Positions 57,974 to 64,000 of a stretch of DNA of 64,000 nt are shown in pieces. Origin of the DNA: Idiomarina zobellii (GTDB taxonomy: Bacteria > Pseudomonadota > Gammaproteobacteria > Enterobacterales > Alteromonadaceae); NCBI RefSeq assembly GCF_900100855.1, contig NZ_FNCB01000006.1, positions 1 through 64,000 on the forward strand, written 5' to 3'. How positions within the stretch are numbered: position 1 is the first letter of the stretch; each line of letters begins with the position of its first letter. The notes below the pieces were generated by a model that was not told where the DNA came from, did not search any database, and saw only the letters and a list, made by a program, of their open reading frames with translations. The position numbers were made by a program, and so were the translations under genes.

Positions 57974-58825
57974 TTAACGCAACAACAGCAAAGCCGAGTT
58001 GGTTGTTTGTAAAATACTGGTGGTGGTACTGCCGACCAGGAATTGACGAATGCGGGAATGACCGTAGGCGCCCATAACCAACACGTCAATATTGTGCTCA
58101 TTCTGATACGCGTGCAGCGTTGGCTCAACCTCGCCCGAGCGTATTTCAAAGCGTACATCGTGGCCAAGCTCTCGCAGGTGGTTCGCGGCCGACTCAATTG
58201 AAGCATGGTTGTCGTTGGTGTCCGCGCCAACCATGACTAAATGCAGCGGTAAACCTTTGAATATCGGGCTTTGAGCCAGCAAGCGTATGCCTTTTCGTGA
58301 AGAGTCACTGCCATCGTAAGCCAGCATCACGCTTTTCGGTTCAGTAAATTCTTCCGGCGCCACCAGAATAGGGCGGTTCAAGGTTCTTACCACGGTTTCC
58401 AGCTGACTCCCCACACGGTTAGTACGAGTTGTGTCCTCGCCGTGTAATCCCATAACCAACAGGCGCATAGAGTCTTCAATTTCATGCAGCGACTCGGCTA
58501 AGTCACCATGGCGCTGGCGCAGGTTTACTTGTTCTACGCCATCCTCCAAAGCGCGAGCTTTAGCACTTTCCAGCATATGATGCCCTTGCTCAAGCGCTAA
58601 TTTACTGCGTTGCTGGTCGAGTTCAGCCAGCTGTTCCAGTAAGGCCTCACGGCTGCCTAAACCAATATTGCCGGTCATATCCGTTTCAGTCGGATAACGC
58701 GCTTCGTCCAGTACGTGGAAAAGCGTCAGTGGCGTTTCCAGCCGCAACGCTGCCCAGCTGGCGTAATCACAAACCGATTGCGTCGAGGCAGATCCATCAA
58801 TACAAGCAACAACATGTTTCATCAT
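57974..58825 (-). CDS. Tandem universal stress protein
   Basis: 283 aa, two Usp domains: first VVACIDGSASTQSVCDYASWAA with VMGLHGE, second SVMLAYDGSDSSRKGIRLLAQ with VLVMGAYGHSRIRQFLVGSTT. The second domain keeps the ATP-binding G-x2-G-x9-G(S/T)-type end; the first is less complete. Encoded 11 bp after the SulP transporter on the same strand, so it may sense or modulate that transporter, a pairing seen in many marine bacteria. Confidence 0.88.
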   Translation of the reverse strand: MMKHVVACIDGSASTQSVCDYASWAALRLETPLTLFHVLDEARYPTETDMTGNIGLGSREALLEQLAELDQQRSKLALEQGHHMLESAKARALEDGVEQVNLRQRHGDLAESLHEIEDSMRLLVMGLHGEDTTRTNRVGSQLETVVRTLNRPILVAPEEFTEPKSVMLAYDGSDSSRKGIRLLAQSPIFKGLPLHLVMVGADTNDNHASIESAANHLRELGHDVRFEIRSGEVEPTLHAYQNEHNIDVLVMGAYGHSRIRQFLVGSTTTSILQTTNSALLLLR

Positions 58826-58836
58826 CGAATTCCTTT

Positions 58837-60327
58837 TTAGTGGCCGCCCATTAACTTATCAACCGCTTCAGGTTTGTCATGAACACCAAAGCGATCCACG
58901 ATGGTGGCGCTGGCTTCGTTCAGCCCAACTACGTCAACATCAGCACCTTCACGGCGGAATTTAACCACAGCGCGGTCGAGTGCTTCAACGGCGGTAATAT
59001 CCCAGAAATGGGCATCGCTGACATCAATAACAACCCGTTCGACACCCTCTTTAAAGTCAAATGCGGCAAGAAACTTCTCAGACGAGCTGAAAAACACCTG
59101 TCCAATAACACGGTATGTGCGTTTTATGCCATCGGCATCGATGTCGGACTTAATGTACAGATAGTGCCCGATTTTATTGGCAAAGAACATAGCGGCAAGC
59201 AATACGCCGACTAATACACCTAACGCCAGATTGTGCGTTGCGACAACGACAGCAACGGTGCTCACCATAACAATATTGGTCGATAGCGGATGCTTCTTTA
59301 AGTCTCGGATAGAGCTCCAGCTAAAGGTACCAATGGAGACCATAATCATAACCGCAACCAAAGCAGCCATGGGTATTTGTATTAAAATATTGTCCAATAC
59401 CAAAACCATAATGAGCAGGAAGATACCCGCAACCAGTGTGGATAAGCGCGTACGACCACCTGATTTTACATTAATAATCGACTGACCAATCATGGCACAA
59501 CCCGCCATACCACCAAGTAAACCAGAACCAATGTTGGCAATACCCTGACCTTTACATTCGCGGTTTTTGTCGCTGGACGTGTCGGTTAAGTCGTCAACAA
59601 TGGTTGCTGTCATTAGTGACTCGAGAATACCGACAACGGCAAGTGCGGCAGAGTATGGGAATATAATGGCTAAGGTTTCAAAGTTTAACGGAACGTCAGG
59701 CCATAAGAATATCGGCAGGGCATCCGGCAGTTCGCCCATATCACCAACGGTGCGAATGTCTAATCCTAAGAACACGGCAACAATGGTTAAAGAAACAATA
59801 CAAACCAACGGAGACGGTAGAATTTTTCCGATTACAGGAATGTAAGGAAAGCCATAAATAATGGCCAGACCGGCAGCAGTCATCGCATACACATGCCAGG
59901 TAACGTTAGTCAGTTCTGGCAGTTGTGCCATAAATATCAAAATAGCCAGGGCATTCACAAAGCCTGTCACCACCGAGCGCGAGACAAAGCGCATGAGGTC
60001 TCCTAACTTGAGATAGCCCGCAATTATTTGCAGCACACCAGTCAACAGAGTGGCGGCTAGCAGGTATTCAAGACCGTGGTCTTTGACCAGGGTGACCATA
60101 AGCAGCGCCATAGCGCCTGTTGCGGCAGATATCATCCCCGGACGCCCGCCGGTAAATGCGATAACAACCGCAATACAGAACGACGCGTACAAGCCTATTT
60201 TCGGATCAACACCGGCAATGATAGAGAATGCGATGGCTTCAGGAATTAGCGCTAGAGCAACGACAATACCTGAAAGCAAATCACCACGTATATTAGAAAA
60301 CCAGTTCTGCTGGATAGACTTCAACAT
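58837..60327 (-). CDS. SulP-family anion transporter with STAS domain
   Basis: 496 aa from ATG 60327 (the 28-residue upstream extension is not family-like). Membrane domain with [46 protein letters not shown], and a C-terminal STAS domain (~400-490: [25 protein letters not shown]). Members carry sulfate, bicarbonate or other anions. Bicarbonate/sodium cotransport (BicA-like) is plausible in a marine organism and from the Usp neighbour, but the substrate is not settled. Confidence 0.88.
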   Translation of the reverse strand: MLKSIQQNWFSNIRGDLLSGIVVALALIPEAIAFSIIAGVDPKIGLYASFCIAVVIAFTGGRPGMISAATGAMALLMVTLVKDHGLEYLLAATLLTGVLQIIAGYLKLGDLMRFVSRSVVTGFVNALAILIFMAQLPELTNVTWHVYAMTAAGLAIIYGFPYIPVIGKILPSPLVCIVSLTIVAVFLGLDIRTVGDMGELPDALPIFLWPDVPLNFETLAIIFPYSAALAVVGILESLMTATIVDDLTDTSSDKNRECKGQGIANIGSGLLGGMAGCAMIGQSIINVKSGGRTRLSTLVAGIFLLIMVLVLDNILIQIPMAALVAVMIMVSIGTFSWSSIRDLKKHPLSTNIVMVSTVAVVVATHNLALGVLVGVLLAAMFFANKIGHYLYIKSDIDADGIKRTYRVIGQVFFSSSEKFLAAFDFKEGVERVVIDVSDAHFWDITAVEALDRAVVKFRREGADVDVVGLNEASATIVDRFGVHDKPEAVDKLMGGH

Positions 60328-60526
60328 AGTTAAATGACACCAAATTTTTAAACACAATAAAGTATAAGTGGCCGGAATGGCCAGAAAAGCAGTGAACAGC
60401 CTACTGCGCACCTGTGACAGGGAAGTGACGGTTAGGGTGGCGTAATACGCGTCAGCACGTAGGTGGCTCCTTATGGTTTGAGGCTGGTCAAAAAAAGAGC
60501 GCGAATTTTAGCATAAAATGTGCCAA
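60328..60526 (-). promoter_or_regulatory. Leader/intergenic region upstream of sulP
   Basis: 199 bp with no gene. It contains several short dyads: GCGTA-A-TACGC (60441-60451), GTGAC-AGGGAA-GTGAC as direct repeats (60412-60427), and ATTTTA-TGC-TAAAAT just after the arsJ stop. The T-run TTTTTTTGACC on the minus strand (complement of 60487-60497) follows GCGCTC and may end arsJ transcription. A structured 5' leader for sulP is possible but no known riboswitch is recognised. Confidence 0.3.
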
Positions 60527-61735
60527 CTACAAGTGCTTTCCTCGCGCTGGCAAAAAGCTAATTGTAGCTGTGGATAATAGCAATAACAGCGTTGATATCA
60601 TTAGGCAAGCAACCAGCCCCCATTGCTGGTAGACCCAACCGGATAAAATGGTGCCTAATAGACGCCCGGCGGCATTGGCCATGTAGTAAAAGCCTACGTC
60701 CAAAGACACACCGTCGGCGCGTGAGTACGAAACAATAAGGTAACTGTGCAGAGATGAATTAATGGCAAACAGAATACCGAACAACCCTAAGCCAATAATA
60801 ATGCTTTGGGTAATCGGCAAGTGTTGCCAAAGCGCCAGGGTTAACGCAAGCGGACTCAGCGTCAGCAGGGCATTCCATACCACCGCCTGAGTTTTTGGTA
60901 CGTCCTGGCTACTTTTTGTGAATTTAGGCGCAATGCTTTGCACAAAGCCATAGCCAATAACCCACAAGGCCAAAAAGCTGCCCACCTGCCAGTGGTTCCA
61001 GCCCAGCTGGCTGGCTAAGAACACCGGTAAGGCCACCACAAACCAAACATCACGCGCACCAAAAAGTAAAAAGCGCGCGCCCGATAGAATATTAATAGGA
61101 CGGCTTTTGGATAAAATGTCTTTGAATTTTGGTTTGAACTTAGCCTTGCCCGATTCTTTTTTCAGAAAAATTAAACTGGCTATCCAGACCAGGCTGAGCA
61201 TAACCGCCATGGCGAGCACCGCACCCTGGAAGCCAATTAACGTCAGCAACAAGCCACCCAGGAAAAAGCCAACGCCCTTTAAGGTGTTTTTTGAACCAGT
61301 GAGTATGGCAACCCACTTGTATAGTTGAGCCTGTTTGTCATCCGGCACCAATAGCTTAATGGTGCTTTTGGCACTCATTTTATTGAGATCTTTGGCAATA
61401 CCGGACAGCGCCTGAGCGGCCATCACCCAAATGACGGTGAGCATAGAACTGGGCACCAGCAGCATCGCCAGTGCCACAATTTGTACACCGAGCCCAATAT
61501 TCATGGTCCTATTGAGCCCCCAACGAGCCCCCAGCCATCCACCAAATAGGTTGGTAACCACACCAAAAAACTCGTAGAACAGGAACAGCATGGCGACTTC
61601 CAGCGCACTGTAACCCAACTGGTGGAAGTGCAGCACCACCAGCATGCGCAGCGCGCCGTCAGTCAGGGTAAAGGCCCAGTAGTTGCCGGTAACAATTAAG
61701 TATTGGCGTATTGCCGGCGACAGCTGACTCAGCAT
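60527..61735 (-). CDS. arsJ: Organoarsenical efflux permease ArsJ (MFS)
   Basis: 402 aa, twelve transmembrane helices. NYWAFTLTDGALRMLVVLHFHQLGYS and QALSGIAKDLNKMSAKSTIKLL are the ArsJ-specific blocks. Exports 1-arseno-3-phosphoglycerate made by the adjacent GAPDH, giving arsenate resistance without reduction. Its start overlaps the last base of the GAPDH gene. Confidence 0.92.
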   Translation of the reverse strand: MLSQLSPAIRQYLIVTGNYWAFTLTDGALRMLVVLHFHQLGYSALEVAMLFLFYEFFGVVTNLFGGWLGARWGLNRTMNIGLGVQIVALAMLLVPSSMLTVIWVMAAQALSGIAKDLNKMSAKSTIKLLVPDDKQAQLYKWVAILTGSKNTLKGVGFFLGGLLLTLIGFQGAVLAMAVMLSLVWIASLIFLKKESGKAKFKPKFKDILSKSRPINILSGARFLLFGARDVWFVVALPVFLASQLGWNHWQVGSFLALWVIGYGFVQSIAPKFTKSSQDVPKTQAVVWNALLTLSPLALTLALWQHLPITQSIIIGLGLFGILFAINSSLHSYLIVSYSRADGVSLDVGFYYMANAAGRLLGTILSGWVYQQWGLVACLMISTLLLLLSTATISFLPARGKHL

Positions 61736-62730
61736 TAGCCGACCTTTTCGACCAGTTCAACTGCACGGTTTGCATAACCCCATTCATTGTCGTACCAGGC
61801 ATAAATTTTAACGTGCGTGCCGTTAACGACCTTGGTCGACAGGGCATCGACAATGCTTGAGCGAGGATCAGTTTTGTAATCTATCGACACTAACGGGCGC
61901 TCTTCGTAACCCAAAATGCCTTTCAATGCGCCCTCAGAAGCCTCTTTCATCCAGCCATTAATTTCTTCCACCGAAGTAGCTTTTTCGACTTCGAATACGC
62001 AGTCCGTTAATGACGCATTGGCAAGGGGGACGCGTACCGCGTGGCCGTCAATTCTGTCCTTAAGCTCGGGGAAAATCTCGACAATGGCCGTTGCCGAACC
62101 AGTAGACGTCGGAATTAAGCTCATGCCGCAGGCACGAGCACGGCGTAAGTCTTTGTGTGGCGCATCCAGAATGCTTTGCGTGTTGGTCAAATCGTGAATA
62201 GTGGTAATTGACGCGTGTCTAATACCAATGTTGTCCTGCAGAACTTTGACTACCGGAGCCAGACAATTAGTGGTGCAGGACGCGGCTGTGACTATCTGAT
62301 GTTGTTCAGGATCATAAAGGTGGTCATTAACGCCCATCACAATATTCAAAGCGCCGGGCTCTTTGACCGGAGCTGATACGACAACTCGTTTTACGCCTTG
62401 TGACAGGTAATCATTCAGAACCTTCACGGTTTTCATTTTGCCGGAGGCTTCTAAAACCACATCGCAACCACTCCAGTCGTTGTCGGCAATGGTTTTGTGC
62501 TGAGAGAAAGCAATGCGCTCCCCACCAATTTGAATGGCGTCGTCCAGACCTTCAGCTTCATAACCCCAGCGACCGTGCACCGAGTCAAAATTCAGCAAGT
62601 GCGCAAAAGTCGACGCGTCGGCTCCTGGGTCATTCACCTGAACAACTTCTAGCTCCGGATTGTCCCACGCCACACGCAAGGCTAAACGCCCAATACGACC
62701 CAAACCGTTAATTCCAACCTTAATAGTCAT
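61735..62730 (-). CDS. Arsenic-operon glyceraldehyde-3-phosphate dehydrogenase
   Basis: 331 aa. NAD-binding [18 protein letters not shown], catalytic cysteine in [16 protein letters not shown] and C-terminal [16 protein letters not shown]. In ars operons this GAPDH variant joins arsenate to glyceraldehyde-3-phosphate, producing 1-arseno-3-phosphoglycerate for ArsJ to expel. Position between acr3 and arsJ identifies it as the arsenic-specific copy rather than the glycolytic one. Confidence 0.92.
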   Translation of the reverse strand: MTIKVGINGLGRIGRLALRVAWDNPELEVVQVNDPGADASTFAHLLNFDSVHGRWGYEAEGLDDAIQIGGERIAFSQHKTIADNDWSGCDVVLEASGKMKTVKVLNDYLSQGVKRVVVSAPVKEPGALNIVMGVNDHLYDPEQHQIVTAASCTTNCLAPVVKVLQDNIGIRHASITTIHDLTNTQSILDAPHKDLRRARACGMSLIPTSTGSATAIVEIFPELKDRIDGHAVRVPLANASLTDCVFEVEKATSVEEINGWMKEASEGALKGILGYEERPLVSIDYKTDPRSSIVDALSTKVVNGTHVKIYAWYDNEWGYANRAVELVEKVG

Positions 62731-62740
62731 AAAAGACTCC

Positions 62741-63781
62741 TTAATTTTGACTAAACCAGTGACGAGTCCGGTTAGCGAACCAGACTAAAGAGAGCATCAC
62801 CGGTACTTCAACCAATACACCAACAACCGTGGCTAGTGCGGCGCCGGATTGCAGGCCAAATAGACTGATAGCCACAGCCACTGCTAGTTCGAAAAAGTTT
62901 GAGGTACCAATCAAGCAGGCCGGAGCCGCAATTCTATAAGGCAACTTAATCAGCAACGCGATAATAAAAGTGATAGCAAAAATGCCGTAAGTTTGAATTA
63001 GCAACGGGGTTGCTATCATGGCAATGTCTAAGGGACGCGTCAGTAGCACCTCTGCCTGAAAGCCAAACAGCAGCACCACGGTTAGCAGTAAGCCGACAAT
63101 GGACCAGGGCTTCATGCGTGCATCAAAGGCTTGCAGTGCAGAGTCGACATTATGCTGTCGCGATGTTGCTTTGCTCTTTAGCCGCTGGCGCGTTAGCAGC
63201 CCGGCAATAAGCGGTGCTACTACGTACAGACCAACACTTAACAGCAAGGTTTGCCAGGGCACAATAATATCGGTAATACCCAGCAGCAGAGCGGCAATGG
63301 GGGCAAAGGCAAAAATCATAATGACGTCGTTGACCGACACCTGCACCAGCGTATAGCTGGCATCGCCTTTGGTCAGCTGACTCCAGATAAAAACCATAGC
63401 CGTACACGGCGCAACACCGAGTAGAATGACCCCGGCCAGGTACTCGTTAGCAGTTTCGGGCTGAATAAAGTCAGCAAATACGCCTTTGAAAAACAGCCAA
63501 CCCACGAACGCCATTGTAAATGGCTTAATAAGCCAGTTAATAGCGACCGTTAGAATAAGCCCTTTCGGCTCTTTAGCAATTTGGGTAATAGATTCGAAGT
63601 TTACCTGCACCATCACCGGATAAATCATCAGCCATATCAGTACCGCTATAATCAGGTTAACCTGCGCAAACTCAATACCTGACAGCACTTCGAAAATTGC
63701 CGGGAAGACATTGCCCAGTAAGGTTCCTGCAATAATCGCCAACGCCACCCAAACCGATAAAAACCGTTCAAACACACCCAT
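62741..63781 (-). CDS. acr3: ACR3-family arsenite efflux permease
   Basis: 346 aa, ten transmembrane helices. [52 protein letters not shown] (with the conserved Cys) and [20 protein letters not shown], whose NFFELA is the second family hallmark. Exports arsenite using the proton motive force. ATG 63781 is chosen because AAGGA lies 8 nt upstream (63790 overlaps the Shine-Dalgarno). Overlaps arsR by 14 bp. Confidence 0.92.
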   Translation of the reverse strand: MGVFERFLSVWVALAIIAGTLLGNVFPAIFEVLSGIEFAQVNLIIAVLIWLMIYPVMVQVNFESITQIAKEPKGLILTVAINWLIKPFTMAFVGWLFFKGVFADFIQPETANEYLAGVILLGVAPCTAMVFIWSQLTKGDASYTLVQVSVNDVIMIFAFAPIAALLLGITDIIVPWQTLLLSVGLYVVAPLIAGLLTRQRLKSKATSRQHNVDSALQAFDARMKPWSIVGLLLTVVLLFGFQAEVLLTRPLDIAMIATPLLIQTYGIFAITFIIALLIKLPYRIAAPACLIGTSNFFELAVAVAISLFGLQSGAALATVVGVLVEVPVMLSLVWFANRTRHWFSQN

Positions 63782-64000
63782 TATCGACATCCTTGACCTG
63801 TTGAGGAATTAACGACGCGTGATAAGCCGCCGTGGTTTTAATCATAGTCGCCATCCAGTCCTGTAGGGCGGGATTAATTCGATAATACACCCAGCGCTGA
63901 TCTTTACGGTCGGCTAATAAGCCGTATTCGCGCAGTTGCGCCAAATGCCGCGACACTTTTGGCTGTGACATACCAGTCGCGTCCACGAATTGGCAAACAC
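63768..64000 (-). CDS. arsR: Arsenic-responsive repressor ArsR (cut by right window edge)
   Basis: The frame enters at base 64000 and ends at TGA 63768-63770. Visible: [28 protein letters not shown], the ArsR winged helix with the recognition helix SQPKVSRHL, then [14 protein letters not shown]. The VC at the edge is probably the end of the CVC metal-binding motif. The N-terminus and promoter are outside the window. First gene of arsR-acr3-GAPDH-arsJ. Confidence 0.9.
   Translation of the reverse strand, partial: VCQFVDATGMSQPKVSRHLAQLREYGLLADRKDQRWVYYRINPALQDWMATMIKTTAAYHASLIPQQVKDVDNGCV

Noticed and set aside
57952-58230. 93-residue N-terminal extension of the srmB frame
   Set aside because: It is the shadow of the Usp gene on the same strand in another frame. 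The SrmB family start and ribosome-binding site are at 57951.

Overview
The window looks like chromosomal DNA of a marine gammaproteobacterium of the Alteromonadales, most likely Idiomarinaceae. This is an inference from gene content and order (PomAB-type flagellar stators, an OsmC-YcaO fusion, xseB-ispA-dxs, ribH-nusB-thiL-pgpA, yajC-secDF, the TIGR03546/TIGR03545 pair) and mid-range base composition; no database search was possible. Nearly all of it is ordinary core genome. The exception is the left edge.

Region 1 (1-3.6 kb) is accessory DNA. The 3' end of an IS256-family transposase is followed by an IS end that has cut into a zinc-metallopeptidase gene. Then comes a run of small same-strand genes separated by attC-like recombination sites: an integron cassette array with no integrase in view. 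The cassette genes include a HEPN-type protein with an Rx4H motif, a membrane-anchored protein of unknown function, an MltR-like protein and an unknown acidic protein. The accessory block ends at a 47-bp 3' fragment of a tRNA-Ile2(CAT) gene, the usual signature of a genomic-island attachment site.

Region 2 (3.7-13.3 kb) holds tehB, a c-type cytochrome, an APC permease, an OsmC-YcaO fusion, a YghU-type glutathione transferase, kynureninase preceded by an internally deleted alpha/beta hydrolase, an Mpo1-like membrane protein, an HDOD protein and a Tll0287-like haem protein. Region 3 (13.3-24.4 kb) is respiration and sulfide handling: cioAB with cydDC, then a divergent persulfide locus (DUF442-SQR fusion, two metallo-beta-lactamase-fold persulfide dioxygenase-like enzymes, peroxiredoxin, TauE/SafE permease) that shares AT-rich promoter motifs.

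Region 4 (24.4-40.9 kb) contains membrane and metabolic genes: an unknown 628-aa membrane protein, a ChaC-like cyclotransferase, an AI-2E-family permease, cfa, glnK-amtB with an NtrC-like site, a cysteine synthase, glpQ, a GNAT plus ATP-grasp ligase pair, TIGR03546/TIGR03545, a GntP permease, a TRIC channel and a degenerate sigma54-type AAA+ regulator carrying an FHA-like domain. Region 5 (41-49.6 kb) is yajC-secD-secF, yaaA, a DUF3014 protein, a PlsC-like acyltransferase, a GNAT with a signal peptide, and ribH-nusB-thiL-pgpA. Between pgpA and dxs lie two large nested inverted-repeat elements.

Region 6 (50-64 kb) is dxs-ispA-xseB, pomAB, thiI, a VanZ-like protein, srmB, a tandem Usp protein, a SulP transporter and an arsenic operon (arsR-acr3-GAPDH-arsJ) running off the right edge. 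A recurring architectural feature is convergent genes whose stop codons overlap inside a perfect hairpin (6.1, 28.0 and 56.7 kb).
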